In this document: positions 44,533-52,464 of the stretch, one piece after another
How positions within the stretch are numbered: position 1 is the stretch's first letter
How the letters are laid out: the number at the start of each line of letters is the position of its first letter
Assembly: GCF_051846915.1 (NCBI RefSeq)
Contig: NZ_JBPYCR010000009.1
Location: 1-64,000 of the forward strand
Length of the DNA stretch: 64,000 bases
From: JBPYCR01 sp051846915
GTDB lineage: Bacteria > Bacillota > Bacilli > Bacillales > Amphibacillaceae
Reading direction: 5' to 3'
Position numbers and translations under genes: made by a program
Notes under the pieces: generated by a model
The model's input: only the letters and a program-made list of their open reading frames with translations
Told to the model about the DNA's origin: nothing
Database searches by the model: none

Positions 44533-44547
44533 TCTAAACGTTTACAT
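44533..44547. promoter_or_regulatory. LacI-type operator, site 3, ahead of rbsD
   Basis: Exact copy of the 15-mer TCTAAACGTTTACAT at site 2, 17 bp before the rbsD ATG. It supports control of rbsDACBK by RbsR and perhaps CcpA. Confidence 0.65.
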
Positions 44548-44564
44548 CAAAAGGAGGAACAACG

Positions 44565-44963
44565 ATGAAAAAGAGAGGTATAATGCACCCAGGGTTAAAC
44601 AAACTAATAGCAGAAACTGGACATACAGATGAGGTTGTCGTAACGGATGCCGGACTGCCATTGCCAGAAGAAGTGAACACACGAATAGATTTCGCGTTAA
44701 AAGAAGGGATGGTTCCTTTTCTAGAATTACTTGATACAGTGATTGATGAGCTTTCCGTAGAAAAAATCATTTTGGCAGAAGAAATTAAAACAGCCAGTCC
44801 GAAAATGCAACAAGAAATACTAAAACGGTTCGAAAACGTTGAAGTGGAATATATGCCGCATACAGACTTTAAAGCACGAACAAAATCCACGAGAGGATTT
44901 ATTCGATCTGGTGAATTTACTCCTTATGCAAATGTCATTTTAGTCGGTGGCGTCGTCTACTAA
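44565..44963 (+). CDS. rbsD: D-ribose pyranase
   Basis: RbsD of 132 residues, which converts pyranose and furanose forms of ribose so that the kinase can use it. The conserved start KKRGIMHPGLNKLIAETGHTDEVVVTDAGLP gives the catalytic histidine (GHTD) and the sugar-binding aspartate. The C-terminus RSGEFTPYANVILVGGVVY is typical. It is first in the transport operon, with an AAGGAGGAACAACG ribosome site. Confidence 0.96.
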   Translation: MKKRGIMHPGLNKLIAETGHTDEVVVTDAGLPLPEEVNTRIDFALKEGMVPFLELLDTVIDELSVEKIILAEEIKTASPKMQQEILKRFENVEVEYMPHTDFKARTKSTRGFIRSGEFTPYANVILVGGVVY

Positions 44964-44997
44964 GGAGCGCTGAATGGATGGAAAGGAGGAATGCGTA

Positions 44998-46494
44998 ATG
45001 ACAAGCCTGTTGGCATTAGATAATATACAAAAGTCATTCTCGGGAATAAAAGTACTTAAAGGAATAAATCTGTCCATAGATAAAGGCGAAATTGTTGCTT
45101 TACTTGGGGAGAATGGAGCAGGAAAATCAACGCTGATGAAAATTATTGCCGGGGTATATAGTCCGACGGCGGGTGACATTTATTTAAACGGTGAAAAAGT
45201 AACGATCCTTAATCCGAAGCATTCCCAAGAGCTGAAAATTAGTATTATACACCAAGAATTTAATTTGATTACCGACTTATCGATTGCAGAGAACATTTTT
45301 CTAGGGAGAGAGAAGAAAAAGATCAGTGGTGTTATCGATTGGAAAATGATGCGAGAAGAAACGAAAAAAGTGCTTGAAAAAGTTGGGATTACGCATTTAT
45401 CACCGGATACACCAATCTCGGAATGTTCAGTTGCTGAACAGCAGTTGATTGAAATTGCTAAAGCACTTTCCTTCGATTCGGAAGTTTTGATCATGGACGA
45501 GCCGACTGCAACGCTGAATGATAAAGAAACACAAACGTTGTTAAACCTCATGGATACACTTCGTAAAAGTGGTCTGGGGATAATCTTCATCACCCACCGA
45601 CTTGATGAAGTTGTTCAAGTTGCGGACCGTATTGTTGTTTTGCGGGATGGGGAGTACATTGGATCTAAAAACATTGAAGATGCATCGAAGGATACGATGG
45701 TTTCGATGATGGTCGGACGTGATATTGCTGACATGTTCCCAGAAAGAAACGAACCAAGTGATGAAGTAATTATGAATGTAAAAAACCTAACCGTCAAAAA
45801 CAGCTTACATGATATTTCCTTTACGGTTCGGAAAGGAGAAGTATTGGGCGTTGCAGGGTTGTTAGGTTCAGGAAAGACTGAACTGTCCAAAGCCTTGTTC
45901 GGACTAATGAAAATCCAAAGTGGGTCCGTCAACTTCTTTGGTCAAAAGATAACAACGCCAAAACAAGCTATTGATGCAGGTATTTCACTAGTAACAGATG
46001 ATCGTAAAGGGGAAGGACTTATTTTAGATCTGTCCGTTTATGAAAATTTGCTTCTTCCTTTCTATAGAAGAATTGCCAAAGCAGGTGTTTTAAATAAAGC
46101 CAAAATGGATGAAGCTGTAAAAAAATGGGTGAAAGCACTTCAAGTAAAAGTGCACCATCCATCCGTTGAAGTCGGTACATTAAGCGGCGGGAATCAACAA
46201 AAGGTTGTTCTTGGAAAATGGCTGCAAATGAATCCGAAATTGCTTGTATTAAACGAGCCTACCCGTGGGATTGATATAGGAGCTAAGACGGAAATTTATA
46301 AAATAATTAAAGATCTAACAGATGAGGGTATTTCGATCGTTTTAATATCATCTGAAATGCCCGAATTATTAGGTATGGCGCACCGAACAATTGTTTTGCA
46401 TGAAGGCAAACTTACCGGTGAGTTAACAGCAGAAGAAGCAACACAGGAGAAAATTTTCAATTATGCTACAGGAGGTGAAACGGTTGGAAACTAA
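44998..46494 (+). CDS. rbsA: Ribose ABC transporter ATP-binding protein
   Basis: A 498-residue protein with two fused ABC domains. First domain: Walker A GENGAGKST (residues 38-46), signature region ISECSVAEQQLIEIAKAL, Walker B VLIMDEPTATL. Second domain: Walker A-like GLLGSGKTEL, signature GTLSGGNQQKVVLGKWL, Walker B LLVLNEPTRGID. As in other RbsA proteins the first signature is degenerate (CSVAEQQ). I chose the ATG at 44998 with GGAGG eight bases upstream; the open frame begins 24 bp earlier. The end overlaps rbsC by 11 bp. Confidence 0.96.
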   Translation: MTSLLALDNIQKSFSGIKVLKGINLSIDKGEIVALLGENGAGKSTLMKIIAGVYSPTAGDIYLNGEKVTILNPKHSQELKISIIHQEFNLITDLSIAENIFLGREKKKISGVIDWKMMREETKKVLEKVGITHLSPDTPISECSVAEQQLIEIAKALSFDSEVLIMDEPTATLNDKETQTLLNLMDTLRKSGLGIIFITHRLDEVVQVADRIVVLRDGEYIGSKNIEDASKDTMVSMMVGRDIADMFPERNEPSDEVIMNVKNLTVKNSLHDISFTVRKGEVLGVAGLLGSGKTELSKALFGLMKIQSGSVNFFGQKITTPKQAIDAGISLVTDDRKGEGLILDLSVYENLLLPFYRRIAKAGVLNKAKMDEAVKKWVKALQVKVHHPSVEVGTLSGGNQQKVVLGKWLQMNPKLLVLNEPTRGIDIGAKTEIYKIIKDLTDEGISIVLISSEMPELLGMAHRTIVLHEGKLTGELTAEEATQEKIFNYATGGETVGN

Positions 46495-47458
46495 TCAAGG
46501 TGCAGAACAAAAAAAGAAATGGATTCATATTGTCCTACTTCTTGATAAATACCGTGTTTTATTAATATTTGCATTATTACTTATCGTAGCTAGTTTCTTA
46601 TCGGACGCTTTTTTAACGACAAGTAACTTATTTAATGTGTTTAGACAAGTTTCGATCATCGCCATTATGTCTGTCGGGATGACGTTAGTTATTTTAACAG
46701 CCGGGATTGACTTGTCAGTAGGCTCAGTGATGGCCTTCTCGGGGGCCGTGCTTGCAGGTGTGATAACAGCTGGTGCTTCTCTCCCGATTGCAATTATCGC
46801 ATGTTTAGCAGTTGGTATCCTATTAGGTGCGTTTAATGGCTTTATTATAGCGAAAGGTAAAGTGCCGGCATTCATTGCCACGTTGGCCGTGATGGTTATT
46901 GCACGTGGAATGACGTTGGTTTTCACACAAGGGAACCCAATCGTTGTCAGTAATTCGAGTTTTCGCTTCATAGGGTCGGGAGACGTTTTTGGAATACCGT
47001 TTCCGATTGTCTTAATGTTGGTCATATTCATTTTTATGTACTGGGTGTTGAAGCATACAACATTTGGGCGTTACCTCTTTGCAATTGGTGGAAATGAAGA
47101 AGCATCACGTCTTGCCGGTATTTCCGTAGATCGTGTGAAAATTGCGGTCTATTCACTAGCAGGTTTATTCGCTTCTATTTCCGCATTAATATATACTTCC
47201 CGACTCATGTCCGCACAGCCTAATGCCGGTGCCGGGATGGAGTTGGATGCAATTGCGGCAGTAATCATTGGTGGTACGCGACTTTCAGGTGGAAAGGGCG
47301 GTGTTACAGGGACATTAATTGGTGCGTTGATTATGGGTGTGCTTGACAATATTCTGAACTTAACAAACGTATCACCGTTCTATCAGGATATTGCCAAAGG
47401 CTTAGTTATATTGGCAGCAGTTTTAATTGATAGTAAGTTAGCAAATCTTAAAAAATAA
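46484..47458 (+). CDS. rbsC: Ribose ABC transporter permease
   Basis: Membrane permease of 324 residues with about ten helices: MTLVILTAGIDLSVGSVMAF, a C-terminal AAVIIGGTRLSGGKGGVTGT and the signature PAFIATLAVMVIARGMTLV. It begins after AGGAGGTGAAACGG at the TTG 46484 and overlaps the rbsA stop. With RbsA and RbsB it forms the ribose importer. Confidence 0.96.
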   Translation: METNQGAEQKKKWIHIVLLLDKYRVLLIFALLLIVASFLSDAFLTTSNLFNVFRQVSIIAIMSVGMTLVILTAGIDLSVGSVMAFSGAVLAGVITAGASLPIAIIACLAVGILLGAFNGFIIAKGKVPAFIATLAVMVIARGMTLVFTQGNPIVVSNSSFRFIGSGDVFGIPFPIVLMLVIFIFMYWVLKHTTFGRYLFAIGGNEEASRLAGISVDRVKIAVYSLAGLFASISALIYTSRLMSAQPNAGAGMELDAIAAVIIGGTRLSGGKGGVTGTLIGALIMGVLDNILNLTNVSPFYQDIAKGLVILAAVLIDSKLANLKK

Positions 47459-47479
47459 CATTAATGGAGGTTGAATTGA

Positions 47480-48451
47480 ATGAAAAAGTTTCTTAGTATG
47501 ATTGGTCTTGTTTTACTTATTGCATTAGCAGCTTGTGGTGGAGGTAATGATAACGCCGAGAACAACTCAGGTGATAACGGCGATTCAGGTGAAGAATCGT
47601 CCGGCGATATGAAAATTGGTATAGCAGTAAACACATTAAATAACCCGTTCTTTGTTGATTTGAAAGAAGGGGCAGAAGCAACAGCGGAAGAAAATGGGAT
47701 TGAACTTGTTGTAACAGACTCACAAGGTGATCCAGGAAAGCAAATGTCTGACGTAGAAAATTTGTTGCAGCAAAATATTGATTTACTAATTCTAAATCCG
47801 GTTGACAGTGATGCAGCAGGACAAGCAGCGCTTCTTGCCAATGATCAAGATGTTCCGGTTGTTACCGTTGACCGTCAAGCAACAGATGGAGAAATAGTAA
47901 CACACGTTGGTTTTGACGCATTGAAATCCGGTGGAATTGCTGCGTCTTACTTGGAAGAACAACTCGGTGGAGAAGGTAAAGTAGTTGAAATTCAAGGGAT
48001 CCTTGGTACAAACGTAGGGCGTGACCGTAGTCAAGGGTTCAATGATCATATGGACGGCGTCGATGGTATTGAAATTATTGCCAGTCAGTCTGCTAATTTC
48101 GACCGTGGTGAAGCATTATCTGTAATGGAAGATATTTTACAAGCAAACGATGAAATTGATGCTGTATACGCAGCAAATGATGAAATGGTCATGGGAGCTC
48201 TTTCTGCCATTGAATCAGCAGGACGCTTAGATGAAATTACAATTATCGGTACAGATGCAATTGACCCAGCACAGGAGGCAATTCGTGAAGGCCGCTTGGA
48301 CGCTACAATTGCGGAACCACCTTTTTTCCTTGGGCGTGAAGCAGTAAACGCAGCAATTAAAACACTTGAAGGTGAAGAAGTGGAAGATATGATTACATTG
48401 GAAAATACACTCGTAACGGAAGATAATGTAGACGAAGTTAAAACGAGATAA
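47480..48451 (+). CDS. rbsB: Ribose-binding lipoprotein
   Basis: Periplasmic-binding-protein type 1 lipoprotein of 323 residues. The signal MKKFLSMIGLVLLIALAAC ends in a lipobox with Cys19, followed by a 30-residue acidic, glycine/asparagine linker. The core has IGIAVNTLNNPFFVDLKEGAE, LVVTDSQGDPGKQMSDVENLL, VPVVTVDRQA, VAIEIQGILGTNV-like (VVEIQGILGTNVGRDR) and VYAANDEMVMGALSAIE. These fit ribose binding. The linker's low complexity suggests an anchored, flexible sensor on the outer face of the membrane. Confidence 0.95.
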   Translation: MKKFLSMIGLVLLIALAACGGGNDNAENNSGDNGDSGEESSGDMKIGIAVNTLNNPFFVDLKEGAEATAEENGIELVVTDSQGDPGKQMSDVENLLQQNIDLLILNPVDSDAAGQAALLANDQDVPVVTVDRQATDGEIVTHVGFDALKSGGIAASYLEEQLGGEGKVVEIQGILGTNVGRDRSQGFNDHMDGVDGIEIIASQSANFDRGEALSVMEDILQANDEIDAVYAANDEMVMGALSAIESAGRLDEITIIGTDAIDPAQEAIREGRLDATIAEPPFFLGREAVNAAIKTLEGEEVEDMITLENTLVTEDNVDEVKTR

Positions 48452-48464
48452 GTAGGTGAATGTT

Positions 48465-49388
48465 GTGGCAAACATTATCGTAGTTGGGAGCTATGTGGTT
48501 GATTTAATGAGCCGCACTCCCCATATACCGACTGCCGGTGAAACCGTGTTAGGCGGCCCGTTCCGTATGGGCCCTGGCGGTAAAGGCGGAAATCAAGCCG
48601 TAGCCGCAGCAAGATTAGGTTCAGAGGTAACGATGGTAACAAAAGTCGGGGAAGATATTTTCGGAGATGAAGCTATTAAGAATTTCGAACAAGAAGGTAT
48701 ATCCTCAAAGTATATTACACGTCACCCCGACGAAGTAACAGGAACTGCCTTGATTGCGGTTGACGATCATAGTGAAAATATGATCGTCGTTGCACCTGGG
48801 GCTTGCGGAAAAATTACAAAAGCGGATGTTGAAAAAGCAAAAGCTGATTTTGAAACAGCTGATATTGTACTGCTCCAATTGGAAACATCCATGGAAGCAG
48901 TGGAAGCAACCGTGAATCTCGCACATTCCTTAGGGAAGCAGGTCGTATTAAACCCGGCTCCATACCAGGAAGTGACGAATGATCTATTATCAAAGGTAAC
49001 ATATGTCACTCCGAATGAAACGGAAGCAAGCCTTTTAACAGGGATTGAAGTAAATGATGAGGCGTCTGCACGAAAGGCATCTAAAATTCTGGTGGAAAAA
49101 GGTGTGAACAAAGTTATCATCACGCTTGGTAAGCAAGGGTGCTTTGTTTACGACGGGTCTGATGATGGGCGCTTTGTCCAAGCGTATCAAGTGAAAGCGG
49201 TGGACACAACGGGTGCTGGCGATGCATTTAATGGAGCTTTTGCAACATTTATTGCTGATGGTTTTTCATTAGATGAAGCAGTTGGCCGTGCAAACGCAGT
49301 TGGTGCACTATCGGTGACAAAAGTAGGTACAGCACCGGCAATGCCTTATAAAAATGAATTGGAAACATTTATATCGACACGTGAATAA
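48465..49388 (+). CDS. rbsK: Ribokinase
   Basis: PfkB-family kinase of 307 residues that phosphorylates ribose at C5 with ATP. Motifs: GGKGGNQAVAAARLG near residue 40, the catalytic DTTGAGDAFNGAFA (near residue 245), and AVGALSVTKVGTAPAMP at the C-terminus. Related ribokinases can also phosphorylate 2-deoxyribose to some degree, which would link this operon to the compartment that follows. I chose the GTG at 48465 because AGGTGA lies just before it; the frame opens at 48456. A strong hairpin terminator follows. Confidence 0.94.
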   Translation: MANIIVVGSYVVDLMSRTPHIPTAGETVLGGPFRMGPGGKGGNQAVAAARLGSEVTMVTKVGEDIFGDEAIKNFEQEGISSKYITRHPDEVTGTALIAVDDHSENMIVVAPGACGKITKADVEKAKADFETADIVLLQLETSMEAVEATVNLAHSLGKQVVLNPAPYQEVTNDLLSKVTYVTPNETEASLLTGIEVNDEASARKASKILVEKGVNKVIITLGKQGCFVYDGSDDGRFVQAYQVKAVDTTGAGDAFNGAFATFIADGFSLDEAVGRANAVGALSVTKVGTAPAMPYKNELETFISTRE

Positions 49389-49403
49389 TTCGTAGTCACT
49401 GTT

Positions 49404-49457
49404 GCCCCTTTGGAGTATAAAAGTATACATTGCTTTGGATACTACAGAGGGGCTTCT
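49404..49457 (+). terminator. Terminator of rbsDACBK
   Basis: Long imperfect hairpin with arms GCCCCTTTGGAGTAT and ATACTACAGAGGGGC and a TTCTTTAAT tail, 15 bp after rbsK. It separates the ribose operon from the microcompartment operon. Confidence 0.75.
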
Positions 49458-49465
49458 TTAATAAC

Positions 49466-49666
49466 GTAAATAAAGTATAAAAATTTGCCCATAGCTGTCT
49501 AGCTTCGACGTACAAATATTTCTGTGTGACGAGTATTCACGCGCAGTCCCAGGCGGCGCCACAAATCTTTTCGGTGGGACGAAAGCGAAGCTACAGTCCC
49601 AACTTCGAACCACCAGCTTTGAGCTGGCACAGTCGCTACGATTCTAGGCAGGGCGCTTGCGCTTTT
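49466..49666 (+). repeat. Mosaic intergenic repeat, copy F
   Basis: Head GTATAAAAATTTGCCCATAG with TGTCTAGCTTCGACGTAC, two TTTC-GTGGGACGA type segments, CCAGGCGGCGCCACAAATC, the module CGAACCACCAGCTTTGAGCT (shared with copy D), and the tail AGGGCGCTTGCGCTTTT. It sits between the rbs terminator and the deoR promoter. Confidence 0.85.
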
Positions 49667-49691
49667 ATTTATTATTTTATAAAGGAAAACA

Positions 49692-49757
49692 TTGATTAAA
49701 AGTAGTTAAAGAGGTAGAATATATACAAACGTTCAAATGCATTTGAACAAACGTTCA
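49692..49757 (+). promoter_or_regulatory. Promoter and operator of the deoR-BMC operon
   Basis: TTGATT (49692-49697) and TAGAAT (49715-49720) lie 17 bp apart. Just past the expected start is a perfect 18-bp palindrome GTTCAAATGCATTTGAAC (49731-49748), and the 11-mer ACAAACGTTCA repeats at 49725-49735 and 49747-49757, 22 bp apart. A further TTCAC-N7-GTGAA pair follows at about 49755-49771. This layout suits a SorC/DeoR-type repressor that blocks the transcript until its sugar-phosphate effector binds. Confidence 0.65.
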
Positions 49758-49818
49758 CCGTACATGTGAAATGCGGTGTGTAAACAGTAAGACTGTGTAG
49801 GAGTTAGGTGGAGAAAAG

Positions 49819-50754
49819 ATGGATCGTGTTATTAAAGCTGCAAAAATGTATTATCAATTGGAATATAGTCAGAAAGAAATTGCTGCAGAGCTTGGCATAT
49901 CCCGACCATCTGTTTCAAGGCTTTTACAGGAAGCAAAAGATAAGGGCATTGTGCAAATTCGAATCATTGATACGATAGAAGATGAACAAAAACATGCTGA
50001 ACAGCTTAAGGAATACTTTAACCTAAAAGAATGCATTATCGTAAACGTCCCCACAAATGAAGAAGAAATGATTAAAAAATATTTGGGATCAAAAACTGCT
50101 GAATATCTTTATCAAACAGTTCAAGACGGTGATGTGATAGGCTTGTCTTGGGGGACAACATTGTTTGAAGTAGCGAAAAACATGAGCAAAAAGCATGTGA
50201 AAGATGTAGAGGTCGTTCAATTAAATGGAGGCGTTTCTCATTCGGAGTCAAATACATATGCTGCGCAAATTTTAAATTATTTCGGAGAAGCTTTTCAAAC
50301 ATCACCGTATTTTCTTCCATTACCTGCAATTGTAGAAAGAGAAGAAATGAAGGACATCATTGTCGCTGATCGGCATATTTCCAGTGTGCTTGAGTTGGCT
50401 GAAAAAGCAAATATCGCTTTATTTACCGTCGGCGATAAACACGAAGATTCCACCTTAATTAAAGCGGGTTATTTTAATGAGCATGATTTAGACGTTTTAG
50501 AACAAAAACAAGCGGTTGGAGATATTTGCTCACGTTTTTTTAATCACAACGGGGAATTGTGCAGTGAAGAGCTGAACGCACGTACGATTGGCATTAGTCT
50601 TGATTTGTTAAGCGCAAAGGAAACATCAGTTTTAATCGCCGGCGGTTCTAAAAAACTGCAAAGTATTATTGGTGCATTGCAAGGGCAGTTTGCAAATGTT
50701 TTTATAACAGATCAATACACAGCAGAAGCGCTAGTGAAAAAACAGCTAGGATAA
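49819..50754 (+). CDS. deoR: DeoR, SorC-family deoxyribose regulator
   Basis: A 311-residue SorC-family regulator (different from the E. coli DeoR family), close in length to the Bacillus subtilis DeoR of the dra-nupC-pdp genes (about 313). N-terminal helix-turn-helix: YSQKEIAAELGISRPSVSRLLQEAK. The effector domain shows GLSWGTTLFEVAKNM, VVQLNGGVSHSE, PLPAIVE and a C-terminal TSVLIAGGSKKLQSIIGAL, the sugar-phosphate site of SorC proteins. The likely effector is deoxyribose-5-phosphate. It heads the microcompartment operon and ends 15 bp before pduL. A palindromic operator lies at its promoter. Confidence 0.88.
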   Translation: MDRVIKAAKMYYQLEYSQKEIAAELGISRPSVSRLLQEAKDKGIVQIRIIDTIEDEQKHAEQLKEYFNLKECIIVNVPTNEEEMIKKYLGSKTAEYLYQTVQDGDVIGLSWGTTLFEVAKNMSKKHVKDVEVVQLNGGVSHSESNTYAAQILNYFGEAFQTSPYFLPLPAIVEREEMKDIIVADRHISSVLELAEKANIALFTVGDKHEDSTLIKAGYFNEHDLDVLEQKQAVGDICSRFFNHNGELCSEELNARTIGISLDLLSAKETSVLIAGGSKKLQSIIGALQGQFANVFITDQYTAEALVKKQLG

Positions 50755-50769
50755 GAAGGGGAGGGTGAG

Positions 50770-51429
50770 ATGGAACAACAACAATTGGCAAACATCGTAA
50801 AAGAAACAGTAATGGAAGTATTAATGCAACAAAATGGTCAAGTCAAACCAAATGAAGTTCCCATTGGCGTTTCCAATCGGCATGTACACCTTTCAGAAGC
50901 GGCTGTTGAACGGCTATTCGGGAAAGGGTACAAATTAACCGAATTCAAGGCACTGTCACAACCGGGACAATTTGCCTGTGAAGAAACGGTTACGGTAATT
51001 GGGCCAAAAGGAAAACTGAAAAACGTGCGAATACTTGGGCCTGCCAGAGGTGAAAGCCAAGTGGAGATATCCAGAAGTGACGGATTTGTTCTAGGAGTTA
51101 AAGCCCCCATTCGCAATTCAGGTGATATTGACGGAACGCCGGGATTCACACTGCAAGGACCAAAAGGGCAGCTGAAAGTAGATAAAGGGCTTATTTGCGC
51201 AGCTAGACATATTCATATGCATTCCGATGAAGCCGCAAGATTTGGATTGAAAGATAAGGACTATGTCGATGTTTATGTACCTGGAAAACGCAGCATGACT
51301 TTTCACGAAACATTAATTCGAGTATCGCCGAAATTTAAATTGGAAATGCATATTGATTTTGACGAAGCTAACGCAGCGTATATAAAAAATGGCCAAGCCG
51401 GTTTTATCGTGCGTTCAGGAGCTGATTAA
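50770..51429 (+). CDS. pduL: Phosphate propanoyl/acetyltransferase of BMC type
   Basis: PduL-family phosphotransacylase of 219 residues, converting acyl-CoA and phosphate to acyl phosphate and CoA. The two metal-binding histidine motifs are NRHVHLS (residues 36-42) and ARHIHMH (145-151). The first 20 residues, MEQQQLANIVKETVMEVLMQ, form an amphipathic helix of the kind that targets enzymes into compartments. Here it would recycle CoA inside the shell and release acetyl phosphate for ATP production. Second gene of the operon. Confidence 0.94.
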   Translation: MEQQQLANIVKETVMEVLMQQNGQVKPNEVPIGVSNRHVHLSEAAVERLFGKGYKLTEFKALSQPGQFACEETVTVIGPKGKLKNVRILGPARGESQVEISRSDGFVLGVKAPIRNSGDIDGTPGFTLQGPKGQLKVDKGLICAARHIHMHSDEAARFGLKDKDYVDVYVPGKRSMTFHETLIRVSPKFKLEMHIDFDEANAAYIKNGQAGFIVRSGAD

Positions 51430-51430
51430 A

Positions 51431-52141
51431 ATGAAAGATTATGTAGCTTCGGTCGTCAGGCAAACGATCCATGAATATTTACAAAGCGACCACGGTTCTT
51501 TTGGAAAACATATTTTAGTATTGCTTCCCGAGAGTCCAGCTTCACTTAATAAGAATCAAGTGCACGAGCTGTCTATGAAGTATAATGTTACACTTGGAAT
51601 AAGCGAAACTGACCGACAAACCGAGGTTCACAACATTCCCGTCATTGACATCTCACGCATTGGTCAAAATGAGCTGAAATTGTTAATGGAAGAAATTGAT
51701 ATTTTATATGTGCCAAATATAAGCCACGGGTTTTTAGCAAAGCTTTCGCTGTTGATTGATGATACAAAAACCATATGGGTTACGCTGCAAATGATATTGG
51801 AAGGAAAGCCCGTACTGCTTGGAGATGATCTCGTACGAAAGAGAAAAGGGAACATTTTTTTACCTAAACCATCTATTGAAAAGAAGGTTCAGCAGTACAT
51901 GAAGCAATTAAGTAGTGATGGTGTTCACTTTTGTTCAACAACTCAAGTGGAAAAGAAATTGAGGGCTATGTTAACAAAAGAAGGGACCCAACGCCCGCTA
52001 GTTCTTGCTAAACATATGGAAGAATTGGCTAAAATGGGGGAGAAAGAAGCAATCCTCCCAGAAAGAAGTGTCGTCACTCCAATGGCGAAGGATGCAGCAA
52101 GGGAACTGGGAATTGCAATAAAAAAGGAAAAGAAGAAATGA
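51431..52141 (+). CDS. Unknown BMC-associated protein with encapsulation-like N-terminus
   Basis: A 236-residue protein of unknown function. Start at ATG 51431, behind GGAGCTGATTAAA. The first residues MKDYVASVVRQTIHEYLQS form an amphipathic helix like that of PduL and the aldehyde dehydrogenase in the same operon. The middle looks like a Rossmann or flavodoxin-type alpha/beta fold: KHILVLLPESPASL, YNVTLGISETD, IDILYVPNISHGFLAKL, ILEGKPVLLGDDLVRKRKG. The end VVTPMAKDAARELGIAIKKEKK resembles segments found in several BMC accessory proteins. It resembles the poorly known 'eut_hyp' type proteins of other BMC loci, but I cannot confirm this. Confidence 0.7.
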   Translation: MKDYVASVVRQTIHEYLQSDHGSFGKHILVLLPESPASLNKNQVHELSMKYNVTLGISETDRQTEVHNIPVIDISRIGQNELKLLMEEIDILYVPNISHGFLAKLSLLIDDTKTIWVTLQMILEGKPVLLGDDLVRKRKGNIFLPKPSIEKKVQQYMKQLSSDGVHFCSTTQVEKKLRAMLTKEGTQRPLVLAKHMEELAKMGEKEAILPERSVVTPMAKDAARELGIAIKKEKKK

Positions 52142-52151
52142 GAGATGCTGA

Positions 52152-52454
52152 ATGATTGTTGCCGAAGTTGTAGGAAGTGTTGTTGCAACATCCAAAGTAG
52201 AACAACTTACTGGAAAGAAAATGCTCGTCGTCCAGCCGCTCGATATGGAAACATTAAAGTCGGATGGAAAGCCACTCGTTAGTATTGACACCGTTGGCTC
52301 TGGTGTAGGTGAAATTGTTATGGTCGTTGGAGGAAGTTCAGCACGGCAGACAGACATAACAAAAGATACTCCTGTTGATTCAGCCATTGTGGGTGTCATT
52401 GACTATATCGAAATCGCAGGAACAACGACATTTCAAGCAAATAAAGGAAAGTAG
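52152..52454 (+). CDS. BMC vertex pentamer protein 1 (EutN/CcmL type)
   Basis: A 100-residue OB-fold shell protein that closes the vertices of the polyhedral shell. It starts MIVAEVVGSVVATSKVEQL with the usual continuation GKKMLVVQPLD, has VSIDTVGSGVGEIVMVVGGSSAR (pentamer pore region) and VDSAIVGVIDYIEI. The C-terminal tail TTTFQANKGK is short. It is one of three such genes in the operon. Confidence 0.94.
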   Translation: MIVAEVVGSVVATSKVEQLTGKKMLVVQPLDMETLKSDGKPLVSIDTVGSGVGEIVMVVGGSSARQTDITKDTPVDSAIVGVIDYIEIAGTTTFQANKGK

Positions 52455-52464
52455 GTGAAAATAA

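Noticed and set aside
46525..47031. 168-codon frame antisense to rbsC
   Set aside because: Shadow of the permease gene; no ribosome site.
9456..49666. The mosaic repeats as insertion sequences
   Set aside because: No transposase frame and no terminal inverted repeats in any of the six copies; the ends are conserved but not inverted.
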